64,000 bases of DNA from Streptomyces sp. JJ38 (lineage in GTDB: Bacteria; Actinomycetota; Actinomycetes; Streptomycetales; Streptomycetaceae), in NCBI RefSeq assembly GCF_019303475.1, contig NZ_JABLSI010000028.1:32815-96814 (forward strand), given 5' to 3'. The position numbers were made by a program, and so were the translations under genes. This document shows, piece by piece, positions 49,340-60,541 of the stretch (positions are counted from its first letter, which is position 1; each line of letters opens with the position of its first letter). Under the pieces are notes generated by a model. The model was not told the origin of the DNA. It searched no databases and saw nothing but the letters and a program-made list of their open reading frames with translations.

Positions 49340-51166
49340 TCACTCCACGGTGACGGACTTGGCCAGGTTGCGGGGCTTGTCGATGTCGCGGCCGAGGGCC
49401 AGGGCCGTGTGGTAGGCGAGGAGTTGGAGCGGGATGCCCATGAGGATCGGGTCGAGCTCCGGCTCGTTGGCCGGTACGACGATCGTGTGGTCGGCCTTCT
49501 CCTGCTCGCTGTGGGCCACGGCGAGGATGCGGCCGCTGCGGGCCTTGATCTCCTCCAGCGTTGCCCGGTTCTTCTCCTCCAGGTCGTCCTCGGGGACGAT
49601 CGCCACCGTCGGCACGGCGGGCTCGATGAGGGCGAGGGGACCGTGCTTCAGCTCCGAGGCGGGGTAGGCCTCGGCGTGGATGTAGGAGATCTCCTTGAGC
49701 TTGAGGGAGGCCTCCAGGGCCACCGGGTAGCCACGCACCCGGCCGACGAACATCATCGACTTGGCCTCGGCGTAGTCCTTCGCGAGCTCCGCGATGCGGT
49801 CCTCCTGCGCGACGATCTCCGCGATCTGCCCGGGGAGCTTGCGCAGCCCCTCGATGACGCGCTTGCCGTCGGCCACGGACAGGTCGCGGATGCGGCCCAG
49901 GTGTAGGGCGAGCAGGGCGAAGGCCACGGCGGTGTTGGTGAAGCACTTGGTGGAGACGACGCACACCTCCGGCCCGGCGTGGACGTAGACGCCGCCGTCG
50001 GTCTCCCGGGCGATGGCCGAGCCGACGACGTTGACGACGCCGAGCACCCGCGCGCCCTTGCGCCCCAGCTCCTGGACGGCGGCCAGGGTGTCGTAGGTCT
50101 CACCGGACTGGCTGACGGCGATGTAGAGGGTGTCCGGGTCCACGACGGCGTTGCGGTAGCGGAACTCGCTGGCCGGTTCGGCGTCGGCCGGGATGCGGGC
50201 CAGCTCCTCGATGAGCTGGGCGCCGATGAGCCCGGCGTGGTAGGCGGAGCCGCAGCCGAGGATCTTCACCCGGCGCACGGCGCGGGCCTCGCGGGCGTCC
50301 ATGTTGAGGCCGCCGAGCCGGACGGTGGCGAACCGGTCGTCGATCCGGCCGCGCAGGACGCGGTCGACGGCGTCGGGCTGCTCGGCGATCTCCTTGTGCA
50401 TGAACGTGTCGTGACCGCCCATGTCGTAGGACTCGGCGGCCCACTCCACCGTCTCCGGGGTGGCGGAGGTACGGGAGCCCTCGGTGGTGTACGTGCGGTA
50501 GTCGTCGGCCTTGAGGGTGGCCATCTCGCCGTCGTCCAGGGTGACGACCTGGCGGGTGTGGGAGACCAGCGCGGCGACGTCGGAGGCGACGAGCATCTCG
50601 TGCTCCCCGATGCCCAGCAGGACGGGCGAGCCGTTGCGGGCGACGACGATGCGGTCGGGGAAGTCGGCGTGCAGCACCGCGATGCCGTAGGTGCCCTCGA
50701 TGACGGCGAGCGCCTCGCGGACCTTCTCCTCCAGCGTCTCGCCCTGGGCCCGGCCCACGAGGTGCGCGATGACCTCGGTGTCGGTCTCCGAGGCGAAGAC
50801 GACGCCGTCGGCGGTGAGCTTGGCGCGCAGCTCGGCGGCGTTGTCGACGATCCCGTTGTGGACGACGGCGACCTTGCCCTCGGCGTCCTGGTGCGGGTGG
50901 GCGTTCTCGTCGCTGGGCGCGCCGTGGGTGGCCCAGCGGGTGTGGGCGATGCCGGTGGTGCCCGCGAACCGCTTGGGCAGCCGGGCCTCCAGCTCCCGGA
51001 CGCGGCCCTTGGCCCTGGCCGTCTTCAGACCCGCGCTCTTGCCGGTGCCGCTGCTGTGGATGGCGATGCCGGCCGAGTCGTAGCCGCGGTACTCCAGCCG
51101 CTGCAGGCCCTCCAGCAGCAGGGGGGCCGCCTCCCGCTTGCCGATGTATCCCACGATTCCGCACAC
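49340..51166 (-). CDS. glmS: Glutamine-fructose-6-phosphate aminotransferase (isomerizing)
   Basis: A 608-residue enzyme, GTG 51166 after GAGGAGAGAC. The N-terminal glutaminase begins (M)CGIVGYIG with the nucleophile Cys2, and has GIAHTRWATHG and HNGIVDN. The C-terminal isomerase has two SIS domains (about 290-420 ILGCGSAYHAGLIGAQLIEE; VSQSGETYDT; about 460-595) and ends KPRNLAKSVTVE. It makes glucosamine-6-phosphate from fructose-6-phosphate and glutamine, the first step to peptidoglycan precursors. Full length and all motifs are intact. A small conserved protein is encoded 53 bp upstream. Confidence 0.97.
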   Translation of the reverse strand: MCGIVGYIGKREAAPLLLEGLQRLEYRGYDSAGIAIHSSGTGKSAGLKTARAKGRVRELEARLPKRFAGTTGIAHTRWATHGAPSDENAHPHQDAEGKVAVVHNGIVDNAAELRAKLTADGVVFASETDTEVIAHLVGRAQGETLEEKVREALAVIEGTYGIAVLHADFPDRIVVARNGSPVLLGIGEHEMLVASDVAALVSHTRQVVTLDDGEMATLKADDYRTYTTEGSRTSATPETVEWAAESYDMGGHDTFMHKEIAEQPDAVDRVLRGRIDDRFATVRLGGLNMDAREARAVRRVKILGCGSAYHAGLIGAQLIEELARIPADAEPASEFRYRNAVVDPDTLYIAVSQSGETYDTLAAVQELGRKGARVLGVVNVVGSAIARETDGGVYVHAGPEVCVVSTKCFTNTAVAFALLALHLGRIRDLSVADGKRVIEGLRKLPGQIAEIVAQEDRIAELAKDYAEAKSMMFVGRVRGYPVALEASLKLKEISYIHAEAYPASELKHGPLALIEPAVPTVAIVPEDDLEEKNRATLEEIKARSGRILAVAHSEQEKADHTIVVPANEPELDPILMGIPLQLLAYHTALALGRDIDKPRNLAKSVTVE

Positions 51167-51219
51167 AGGCGTCTCTCCTCGTCCGACTCGCCGGTCCCGG
51201 CCGGTCTCGTCCGTCGTGC

Positions 51220-51498
51220 TCAGCCGTAGACGATGCGGCGCAGCTGCCGGAGGCTGAGCTCCGGCGGCGCGACGGCCCGGTACGGCAGTTCCGCTTGGAT
51301 GCGCTCGAAGATCTCCGGATTGCGCAGCCCGCTGGACTGGAGCTCCCGGTGACGTCGGCGGACGTAGTCCTCGGCGGTCTCGTCGAAGTAGGCGAGCACG
51401 TCGAGGACGACCCGCGCCACCTCGCCCCGGGGCAGGGCCGTGGTGCGGGTCAGATGGTCGATGAGGTCGTCATGCGACGGCGTCCGACGTTCGAGCAC
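51220..51498 (-). CDS. Small conserved hypothetical protein upstream of glmS
   Basis: A 92-residue protein from GTG 51498 (a longer frame to 51660 reads as low-complexity and is unlikely). It is all-helical and charged: DDLIDHLTRTTALPRGEVAR, ETAEDYVRRRHRELQSSGL, IFERIQAELPYRAVAPP, ending LSLRQLRRIVYG. No membrane segment or metal motif is present. The C-terminal LRQLRRIVYG looks like a family signature. It is on the same strand as glmS with 53 bp between, so co-transcription is possible. Function unknown. Confidence 0.7.
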   Translation of the reverse strand: MLERRTPSHDDLIDHLTRTTALPRGEVARVVLDVLAYFDETAEDYVRRRHRELQSSGLRNPEIFERIQAELPYRAVAPPELSLRQLRRIVYG

Positions 51499-51586
51499 GG
51501 ACCGATACTGCGACCCGGGGACCCCTTTCGCAAATTTCCTGCCCGATTGCGGGCACGTTCGGCGCCCAGCGCGGGTTCGGCGACCG

Positions 51587-51847
51587 TCAGGCGCTGAAGG
51601 TGGCGACGAGGAAGAGCACGTAGAGGACGGCGAGCCCCCCGGTGGCCAGGCCGACGGCACACTGAGCGCGGTTGAGCCCCTTCCTCAGGCCGAAGGCCGC
51701 GAAGGTGGCGGCGAGGCTGCCGCAGAGCAGCGGGACCGCGATGCCGACAAGGCCGCTGAACACCGCGGCGATCAGAGCGACGACGCCCAGGGCCAGCGAG
51801 GTCGTCCCGTAGAGCGTCGCAGGACTGTCCTTGGTTCCAGTGGTCAT
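51587..51847 (-). CDS. DUF4190-type small membrane protein
   Basis: An 86-residue protein, ATG 51847. Two hydrophobic helices (TTSLALGVVALIAAVFSGLV with GIAVPLLCGSLAATFAAFGL, and VGLATGGLAVLYVLFLVA) flank a short basic loop GLRKGLNRAQ. This matches the DUF4190 pattern of two to three helices with GxGxxxGxxA-type packing. The role is unknown; it may modulate membrane complexes. Confidence 0.72.
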   Translation of the reverse strand: MTTGTKDSPATLYGTTSLALGVVALIAAVFSGLVGIAVPLLCGSLAATFAAFGLRKGLNRAQCAVGLATGGLAVLYVLFLVATFSA

Positions 51848-52037
51848 GGCCCGGTTCCTCGCTGTTGGTCGTCAGCGTTCCGGCGCACGCGAACGCACCC
51901 CGGTGCGGGAGGTGTGTCCCCCATACCTGATGATGGTACTTCTCACGCGCGCCCGGGCTTGACCAGCCCCATGCGGGCGCTCGTGAGAGCGAGTTCACGC
52001 ACGGAGGCTCCGGCGTGACCGGAAACGGGAGGGAATC

Positions 52038-53207
52038 ATGAAGCATCGCTCCGCGATGAAGACGGCCTTACTGGCACTGGCTCCGCTGACGCTGCTGGCG
52101 GCCGCGTTGCCGGCGGCTTCGGCCTCGGAGGCGAGCCCCCGGACGGATGCTCCGGCCTTCTCCATATCCGCGCTGTCCGACGACGACACGAAGGACGTCT
52201 CGGGCGTGAGCCCGGACAGCGCGACGGGCAGGGCCCTGGAGCAGCACGGCTACGGTGTGACGCGGACGGCATCGGGCGAAACGGCGATCGTGGACAGCTC
52301 CCTGCTGGACCAGGGACTCACGGCGGCGTACGGGCCCTCGTTCGTGGACCTGTCCTGGAAGGCGTACGCGTCGGACGCCCGCTACGAGGTGGTCCGGGAC
52401 GGCGTGCGGATCGCCGACCTGGATGCCGGGGAGACCGCGTTCCGTGACACGCGGGTGGAACCGGGCGCCGACTACGACTACCAGGTCGTGCCCGTCCTGC
52501 CGGAGGAAGGGCATCCCGATGCCCGGATGTGGGGCGTGAAGGCGTCCGTCCCGTCCTCCGGCTCCCTGTCCGGCCTGCGCCAGGAGGCCGTCGACCGGGC
52601 GACCGCGGCAGGGGTGGCCAAGACGACCACGCTGTCCTGGGTGACCTTCATCCCGCAGAAGAAGATCAACGCCCCCACGGCAGGGTGCGACTACGGCAAG
52701 AAGTTCCAGTTCGGCGGTGACGGCCGCACGCGGTTCGACTGGAAGTCCAGCAAGTACCGCACCGCGCTGCACGCGAACATCACCTGGAGCTCCAAGAAGG
52801 TCACGGGCTCCAAGTCCGTCCGGTCGACCAGCGTGTACGTGAAGAAGACCGGCAAGAAGGTCGCGACGAAGACCGCCAGCAGCAAGAACATGTCCGTCAA
52901 GAAGCTGGGGTCGGGCAGGAACTACGTCGACCTGCGGATGGTCACCCACGCCACCAACCCCTTCTGCAAGGGGCTGGGCGGCGTCAAGGGCGCCATCAGC
53001 GGGGCCTTCACCATCCAGCTCACCACGAGCGGCAACTACGCCATCCGCTCGGGCAAGCACCGTCTGATGCCGAACCACCACATCTACATCTACGACGGCG
53101 GCAAGGTGACCAACGTCTACACCCGCTCCTACGCCAGCGCGAGCTGCCTGATCGGATCGATCGCCTGCCCGGAGGCCGATCTGACGGGCCGCTACGGCAG
53201 GTTCTGA
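52038..53207 (+). CDS. Secreted FN3-like / lysine-rich protein, unknown function
   Basis: A 389-residue exported protein; GGAGGGAATC precedes ATG 52038. Signal: MKHRSAMKTALLALAPLTLL followed by AAALPAASAS, cleaved near residue 30. Residues about 98-150 read as one fibronectin type III-like sandwich (FVDLSWKAYASDARYEVVRD, then DTRVEPGADYDYQVVP). Residues 235-310 are rich in Lys, Ser and Thr (VTGSKSVRSTSVYVKKTGKK), and the C-terminal 90 are beta-rich with Cys pairs (NPFCKGLGG; ASCLIGSIACPEADL). No catalytic motif or known family is evident. The terminator at 53216-53260 follows directly. Confidence 0.75.
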   Translation: MKHRSAMKTALLALAPLTLLAAALPAASASEASPRTDAPAFSISALSDDDTKDVSGVSPDSATGRALEQHGYGVTRTASGETAIVDSSLLDQGLTAAYGPSFVDLSWKAYASDARYEVVRDGVRIADLDAGETAFRDTRVEPGADYDYQVVPVLPEEGHPDARMWGVKASVPSSGSLSGLRQEAVDRATAAGVAKTTTLSWVTFIPQKKINAPTAGCDYGKKFQFGGDGRTRFDWKSSKYRTALHANITWSSKKVTGSKSVRSTSVYVKKTGKKVATKTASSKNMSVKKLGSGRNYVDLRMVTHATNPFCKGLGGVKGAISGAFTIQLTTSGNYAIRSGKHRLMPNHHIYIYDGGKVTNVYTRSYASASCLIGSIACPEADLTGRYGRF

Positions 53208-53215
53208 CCGCGTCC

Positions 53216-53260
53216 GGCCGGACAGGGGCCCCGCCCGCGCGGGCTACACCCTGTCCGGCC
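53216..53260. terminator. 12-bp hairpin between convergent genes
   Basis: GGCCGGACAGGG (53216-53227) pairs perfectly with CCCTGTCCGGCC (53249-53260). It follows the secreted-protein stop and faces acdH, so it is probably bidirectional. Confidence 0.78.
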
Positions 53261-53351
53261 GACTCCGCCGCCGCCCCGGGCAGACCCGACGTGCGCCGTG
53301 CGCGACGTCCCGTGTCCGTGCGGAGCGGCCACGGGGCGGCAACGGGTCCGG

Positions 53352-54515
53352 CTACGCGGCCTGGAAGCCGAGTTCGCGGGCGATCAGCATGCGCTGGACC
53401 TCGCTCGTGCCCTCGCCGATCTCCAGGATCTTGGAGTCCCGCCACATGCGGGCCACGGGGTACTCGTTCATGAAGCCGTAGCCGCCGTGGATCTGGGTGG
53501 CCTCGCGCGCGTTGGTGACGGCGATCTCGGAGGAGTACAGCTTGGCGATGGCCGCCTCCTTCTTGAACGGTTCGCCCGCCAGCATCCGGGACGCCGCGTC
53601 ACGCCAGGCGATGCGGGCGGTGTGGGCACGCATCTCCATGTCGGCCAGCTTGAACTGGATGGCCTGGTTGGCGCCGATGGGACGGCCGAAGGCCTCCCGC
53701 TCCCGGGCGTAGCGCACGGACTCGTCGACGCAGCCCTGGGCCAGGCCGGTGGCGAGCGCGGCGATGGCGATGCGGCCCTCGTCGAGGATGCGCAGGAACT
53801 GGGCGTAGCCGCGGCCCTCCTGGCCGACCAGGTTGCCCAGCGGCACCCGGACGTCGGAGAAGGACAGCTCGCGGGTGTCCGAGGCGTTCCAGCCGACCTT
53901 GGAGTAGGGCGCGGCGACGGTGAAGCCGGGCGTCCCCGAGGGGACGAGGATCGAGGAGATCAGCGGGGAGCCGTCCTCCTTGCGCCCGGTGACGGCGGTG
54001 ACCGTGACGAGCCCGGTGATGTCGGTGCCGGAGTTGGTGATGAAGCACTTGGTGCCGTTGATCACCCAGTGGTCGCCGTCGCGCACCGCGGTGGTGCGGG
54101 TGCCGCCCGCGTCGGAGCCGCACTCGGGCTCGGTGAGGCCGAAGGCACCCAGCATCTCGCCCGAGCACAGCTTGGGCAGCCACTCGCGCTTCTGCTCCTC
54201 CGAGCCGAAGCGGTAGATCGGCATGGCGCCGAGCGAGACGCCGGCCTCCAGGGTGATGGCCACCGAGGAGTCGACCCGGGCCAGCTCCTCCAGGGCGATA
54301 CCGAGGGCCAGGTAGTCCCCGCCCATGCCGCCGTACTCCTCGGGGAACGGCAGGCCGAACAGGCCCATGCGGCCCATTTCTCGGACGATCTCGTAGGGGA
54401 ACGCGTGCCGCTCGTAGAAATCGCCGATCTTCGGCGCGACGACGTCGTGAGCGAACTCCTCCACGGTACGGCGGAGTTCCTCGTGCTCAGGGGTGAGTCG
54501 GTGATCCAGGGACAT
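53352..54515 (-). CDS. acdH: Acyl-CoA dehydrogenase, AcdH/isovaleryl type (LiuA)
   Basis: A 387-residue flavoenzyme and last gene of the leucine-degradation operon. Blocks: LTEPECGSDAGGTRTTA, VINGTKCFITNSGTDITG, REAFGRPIGANQAIQFKLAD, QIHGGYGFMNEYPVARMWRD and ILEIGEGTSEVQRML, whose Glu in GEGTSE is the expected catalytic base. Closely resembles streptomycete AcdH, which oxidises branched short-chain acyl-CoAs. ATG 54515 lies 9 bp after AAGGA; ATG 54521 overlaps the hmgL stop (ATGA) and is an alternative. Either way it is coupled to hmgL. Confidence 0.94.
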   Translation of the reverse strand: MSLDHRLTPEHEELRRTVEEFAHDVVAPKIGDFYERHAFPYEIVREMGRMGLFGLPFPEEYGGMGGDYLALGIALEELARVDSSVAITLEAGVSLGAMPIYRFGSEEQKREWLPKLCSGEMLGAFGLTEPECGSDAGGTRTTAVRDGDHWVINGTKCFITNSGTDITGLVTVTAVTGRKEDGSPLISSILVPSGTPGFTVAAPYSKVGWNASDTRELSFSDVRVPLGNLVGQEGRGYAQFLRILDEGRIAIAALATGLAQGCVDESVRYAREREAFGRPIGANQAIQFKLADMEMRAHTARIAWRDAASRMLAGEPFKKEAAIAKLYSSEIAVTNAREATQIHGGYGFMNEYPVARMWRDSKILEIGEGTSEVQRMLIARELGFQAA

Positions 54516-54517
54516 GA

Positions 54518-55458
54518 TCATTGTTCCTTGTGGGAGAGGGCACGGAGGGTGCGGGACGGGCTGGGTCGGCCCAGTCGGTCGGCCATCCACGCGCTGGTGG
54601 CGGTGAGACGGCCGAGGTCGACCCCGGTCTCGATGCCCAGGCCGTGCAGCATCCAGACGAGGTCTTCGGTGGCGAGGTTGCCCGTGGCGCTCTTGGCGTA
54701 GGGGCAGCCGCCGAGCCCCCCGGCGGAGGCGTCCACCGTGGTGACGCCGTGCTGGAGGGCGGCAAACGTGTTGGACAGCGCCTGCCCGTAGGTGTCGTGG
54801 AAGTGGACGCCCAGCCGGTCGGCGGAGAGGCCGCCGCCGGTGAGCGCCGTCAGGAGAGCGGTGACGTGGCCGGGGGTGGCGACGCCGATGGTGTCCCCCA
54901 GGCTGAGTTCGTCGCAGCCCATGTCGGTGAGGGCGCGGCAGACGCGGACGACGTCGTCCGGCGCGACCGGGCCCTCCCAGGGGTCGCCGAAGCACATCGA
55001 CAGATAGCCGCGGACGTGGGCGCCGGCCTCCTTGGCCCGCGCGACGACCGGCTCGAACATCGCCAGCGCCTCGGCCACCGTCCGGTTGAGGTTGGCCCTG
55101 GCGAAGGACTCGGTGGCGCTGGCGAAGACGGCGACCTCCCGGGCGCCGAGCGCCAGGGCGCGGTCCAGGCCGCGCTCGTTCGGGACGAGGACGGGCAGCC
55201 GCACCCCGGGAGCGAGCTCGCTGACGCGCGGGAACAGCTCCTCCGCGTCGGCCAGCTGGGGGACCCACTTCGGATGGACGAAGCTGGTCGCCTCGACGGT
55301 GCCCAGCCCGGCCGCGGCGAGCCGGTGGATGAACTCGGCCTTGACCTCGACCGGGACGACGGCCTGTTCGTTCTGCAGCCCGTCCCGGGGGCCCACCTCG
55401 TGGATGCGGACCCGGCCGGGCAGCCCGGGAGCGGGTACGCGCATCGGCAGCCCGTCGA

Positions 55459-55462
<4 letters not shown>
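54518..55462 (-). CDS. hmgL: Hydroxymethylglutaryl-CoA lyase
   Basis: A 314-residue TIM-barrel enzyme of the DRE family. EVGPRDGLQNE carries the catalytic Arg/Asp; HFHDTYGQALSN carries the metal-binding His pair; GGLGGCPYAKSATGN carries the catalytic Cys. It cleaves HMG-CoA to acetoacetate and acetyl-CoA, the final step of leucine breakdown. ATG 55462 overlaps the mccA stop by 4 bp, so it is translationally coupled. HMG-CoA would come from methylglutaconyl-CoA made by the carboxylase encoded upstream; the hydratase is not in this operon. Confidence 0.95.
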
Positions 55463-57546
<2,084 letters not shown>

Positions 57547-57559
57547 CAGTGGTTCCCCC

Positions 57560-59176
57560 TCACATCCGGAAGACGCCGAAGCCGGGCTCGCCCAGCGGCG
57601 CGTTGGCACACGCGGTCAGGGCCAGGCCGAGGACCGTGCGCGTCTCCAGCGGGTCGATCACGCCGTCGTCCCAGAGCCGGGCGGTGGCGTAGTAGGCGTT
57701 GCCCTGCGTCTCGTACTGGGCGCGGACGGGGTCCTTGAAGGCCTCCTCGTCCTCGGTGCTCCACTCCTCGCCGCGGGCTTCGAGCTGGTCCCGCTTGACG
57801 GTGGCGAGGACGGAGGCGGCCTGCTCGCCGCCCATGACGGAGATCTTGGCGTTGGGCCACATCCACAGGAACCGGGGGCCGTAGGCCCGGCCGCACATCG
57901 AGTAGTTGCCCGCGCCGTAGGAGCCGCCGACGACGACGGTCAGCTTGGGCACCCGGGTGGTGGCGACGGCGGTGACCATCTTGGCGCCGTGCTTGGCGAT
58001 GCCGCCCGCCTCGTAGGAGCGGCCGACCATGAAGCCCGAGATGTTCTGGAGGAACAGCAGCGGGATGCCGCGCTGGTCGCACAGCTCGATGAAGTGCGCG
58101 CCCTTCTGGGCGGACTCGGAGAACAGGATGCCGTTGTTGGCGACGATGCCCACGGGGTGTCCGTGGATGCGGGCGAAGCCGGTGACGAGCGTCGTCCCGT
58201 ACTCGGCCTTGAACTCCTGGAAGCGGGAGCCGTCCGTGACGCGGGCGATGATCTCGCGGACGTCGTAGGGGGTGCGGGAGTCCACGGGGACGGCGCCGTA
58301 GAGCCCGGCCGGGTCGACGGCGGGCTCCTCGACGGGCTCGACCGACCACGGCGGCGTGCCGCGCTCGGGGAGGGTGGCGACGATGTTGCGGACGATGCGC
58401 AGGGCGTGGGCGTCGTCCTCGGCGAGGTGGTCGGTGACGCCCGAGGTGCGGGAGTGCACCTCGCCGCCGCCCAGCTCCTCGGCGGTGACGACCTCACCGG
58501 TGGCGGCCTTCACCAGCGGCGGGCCGCCGAGGAAGATCGTGCCCTGGTTGCGCACGATCACGGCCTCGTCGCTCATCGCCGGGACGTAGGCGCCGCCCGC
58601 GGTGCACGAGCCCATGACGGCGGCGATCTGCGGGACGCCGCGGGCCGACATGCGGGCCTGGTTGTAGAAGATCCGGCCGAAGTGCTCGCGGTCGGGGAAC
58701 ACCTCGTCCTGCATGGGCAGGAACGCGCCGCCGCTGTCCACCAGGTAGAGGCACGGCAGCCGGTTCTCCAGGGCCACCTCCTGCGCCCGCAGGTGCTTCT
58801 TGACCGTCATCGGGTAGTAGGTGCCGCCCTTGACGGTGGCGTCGTTCGCGACGATGACGGCTTCCCGGCCGCTGACGCGCCCGATCCCGGCGATGACGCC
58901 CGCCGCGGGGGCCTGGCCGTCGTACATCCCGTCGGCCGCCAGCGGGGCCAGCTCCAGGAAGGGCGAGCCGGGGTCGAGCAGCCCGTCGACCCGGTCCCTC
59001 GGCAGCAGCTTGCCGCGCGCGGTGTGCCGGGTGCGGGCCCGTTCCCCTCCGCCCAGGCGGGCTGTCGCCAGCTTCTCGCGAAGCTCCGCGGCCAGCTCCC
59101 GGTGAGCCGCCTCGTTGGTGCGCCAGGCCGGTGACGCCGGGTCTACGGCGCCGGCCAGCGGCGGTGCCTGCTGCAT
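57560..59176 (-). CDS. mccB: Acyl-CoA carboxylase beta subunit (methylcrotonyl-CoA type), MccB/AccD type
   Basis: A 538-residue carboxyltransferase, ATG 59176 after GAGGGGGCACAGGGC. Two crotonase-fold halves: ALENRLPCLYLVDSGGAFLP and MGSCTAGGAYVPAMSDEAVI in the first, NNGILFSESAQKGAHFIELC and LFLQNISGFMVGRSYEAGG in the second, ending with the conserved GSYGAGNYSMCGRAYGPRFL. The layout with mccA, hmgL and acdH marks it as methylcrotonyl-CoA (leucine) rather than propionyl-CoA carboxylase. First gene of the operon; its promoter is shared with the divergent TetR gene and two operators. Confidence 0.95.
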   Translation of the reverse strand: MQQAPPLAGAVDPASPAWRTNEAAHRELAAELREKLATARLGGGERARTRHTARGKLLPRDRVDGLLDPGSPFLELAPLAADGMYDGQAPAAGVIAGIGRVSGREAVIVANDATVKGGTYYPMTVKKHLRAQEVALENRLPCLYLVDSGGAFLPMQDEVFPDREHFGRIFYNQARMSARGVPQIAAVMGSCTAGGAYVPAMSDEAVIVRNQGTIFLGGPPLVKAATGEVVTAEELGGGEVHSRTSGVTDHLAEDDAHALRIVRNIVATLPERGTPPWSVEPVEEPAVDPAGLYGAVPVDSRTPYDVREIIARVTDGSRFQEFKAEYGTTLVTGFARIHGHPVGIVANNGILFSESAQKGAHFIELCDQRGIPLLFLQNISGFMVGRSYEAGGIAKHGAKMVTAVATTRVPKLTVVVGGSYGAGNYSMCGRAYGPRFLWMWPNAKISVMGGEQAASVLATVKRDQLEARGEEWSTEDEEAFKDPVRAQYETQGNAYYATARLWDDGVIDPLETRTVLGLALTACANAPLGEPGFGVFRM

Positions 59177-59218
59177 TGCCCTGTGCCCCCTCGTGTGGTG
59201 GTTGGCAGGTCGCAAGGG

Positions 59219-59262
59219 GTTAATGTGCGTTAACCTCTTCGGCAAGGTTAACGCCCGCTAAC
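59219..59262. promoter_or_regulatory. Two TetR-type palindromes in the mccB/TetR divergent promoter
   Basis: GTTAATGTGCGTTAAC (59219-59234) and GTTAACGCCCGCTAAC (59247-59262) share the form GTTAA-N6-TTAAC or close to it, 28 bp apart centre to centre. They sit between the divergent starts (59176 and 59285), covering both promoters. The TetR protein encoded alongside is the obvious candidate binder. Confidence 0.75.
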
Positions 59263-59284
59263 GGGGCTGTCTAGAATTGCCTCC

Positions 59285-59953
59285 ATGAGCACGGAGACCC
59301 CCGCAGACCCCAGAGCCACGGCGCCCGCCGCATCCGCCCGCACCGAGCGCGTCAGCCGGCGCGAGCAGATCCTGGGCGAGGCGGCACGGCTCTTCGCGGA
59401 GCGCGGGTTCCACGGCGTCGGCGTCGACGAGATAGGCGCCGCCGTCGGCATCAGCGGTCCGGGGCTCTACCGGCACTTCGCCGGGAAGGACGCGATGCTC
59501 GCCGAACTGCTCGTCGGCATCAGCGAGCGGCTGCACGAGGGCGGTCGGCAGCGCTTGGAGGAGGCCGTCGCCGCCGGCTCCCCCGCGGAGGCCGCGCTCG
59601 ACGCCCTGATCGCCGGGCACATCGACTTCGCCCTCAACGACCGGGCGCTGATCACCCTGCACGACCGGGAGCTCGACCGGCTGCGCGACGACGACCGCAA
59701 GCGGGTGCGCCGTCTCCAGCGCGAGTACGTGGAGCTGTGGGTGTCCGTCGTCCGCGAGGTCCACCCCGAGCTGGCGGAGCCGGAGGCTCGGGCCGCCGTC
59801 CACGCGGTCTTCGGCCTGCTGAACTCCACACCCCGGCTCAGTCGCCCCGCCGCGCTCCCGGACGCCTCGGTGACCGCCGCGCTCCTCCACCGGCTCGCCC
59901 GCGGCGCCTTCGCCGCCAGCGCGGCCCCGGGCACCGCGCCCGCCGACGACTGA
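59285..59953 (+). CDS. TetR-family regulator of the leucine-degradation operon
   Basis: A 222-residue protein. The N-terminal HTH is at about residues 25-70 (RREQILGEAARLFAERGFHG then VGVDEIGAAVGISGPGLYRH, FAGKDAML), canonical TetR. The C-terminal helical ligand domain is variable. Divergent from the mcc/hmgL/acdH operon with two palindromes between, so it probably represses that operon until an acyl-CoA intermediate binds (inference from layout; liu-type regulators work this way). ATG 59285 is 23 bp after the second palindrome. Convergent with the M23 gene, 21 bp apart and no hairpin seen. Confidence 0.92.
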   Translation: MSTETPADPRATAPAASARTERVSRREQILGEAARLFAERGFHGVGVDEIGAAVGISGPGLYRHFAGKDAMLAELLVGISERLHEGGRQRLEEAVAAGSPAEAALDALIAGHIDFALNDRALITLHDRELDRLRDDDRKRVRRLQREYVELWVSVVREVHPELAEPEARAAVHAVFGLLNSTPRLSRPAALPDASVTAALLHRLARGAFAASAAPGTAPADD

Positions 59954-59974
59954 CCCCGCACCCCGAGCCGCGGC

Positions 59975-60541
59975 TCAGAGGATGGAGACGCCCCGGTCGG
60001 CCAGGTAGCGCACCGGGTCGACGTCGGTGCCGTAGTCGCGTGTGGTGCGGATCTCGAAGTGCAGGTGCGGCCCCGTGACGCGGCCGGTCGCCCCGGTGTG
60101 GGCGATGTCCTCGCCCCCGGCCACCCGCTGCCCGGCGCGGACCCCGATCCGGGAGAGGTGGGCGTACAGGGCGAAGTGACCGTCCGCCAGCCGGATGACG
60201 ACCGCTTGGCCGTAGTCCCCCAGGGCACCGGCGGAATCAACTGTTCCGGTACCCACCGCGTGCACCGGCGTGCCGCTGTCGACGGCGAAGTCGATCCCCG
60301 TGTGATGACCGGCGAGCCAGTCTCCGGGGATGCCGTAGTGGGCGGAGACCCGGTGATGCCCGGCCAGCGGGCGGGCCCAGGGCCGCCCGGCCGCGCGCGG
60401 GGACTCCGGGCTCTCCTCCGCCGAGGCCAGGCGGACGGCTCCCAGGGCCGGGACGCACCCCAGTGCGGTGAGCACGCCGCAGCGCAGCACCGCCCGCCGG
60501 GAGGCGAGGCGCGCGAACCGGGAGCCAGACGTACCGGGCAT
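59975..60541 (-). CDS. Tat-exported M23-family (LytM-like) peptidase
   Basis: A 188-residue secreted protein; GAGGAGG precedes ATG 60541. The twin-arginine signal SRRAVLRCGVLTALGCVPAL gives export in folded form. The LytM domain (about 65-180) has the zinc ligands His and Asp in HHTGIDFAVDSGTPVH and the HLH motif in GPHLHFEIRTT, with YGQAVVIRLADGHFALYAHL between. These enzymes cut peptidoglycan cross-bridges. No second domain (no LysM or SH3) is seen. Confidence 0.9.
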   Translation of the reverse strand: MPGTSGSRFARLASRRAVLRCGVLTALGCVPALGAVRLASAEESPESPRAAGRPWARPLAGHHRVSAHYGIPGDWLAGHHTGIDFAVDSGTPVHAVGTGTVDSAGALGDYGQAVVIRLADGHFALYAHLSRIGVRAGQRVAGGEDIAHTGATGRVTGPHLHFEIRTTRDYGTDVDPVRYLADRGVSIL

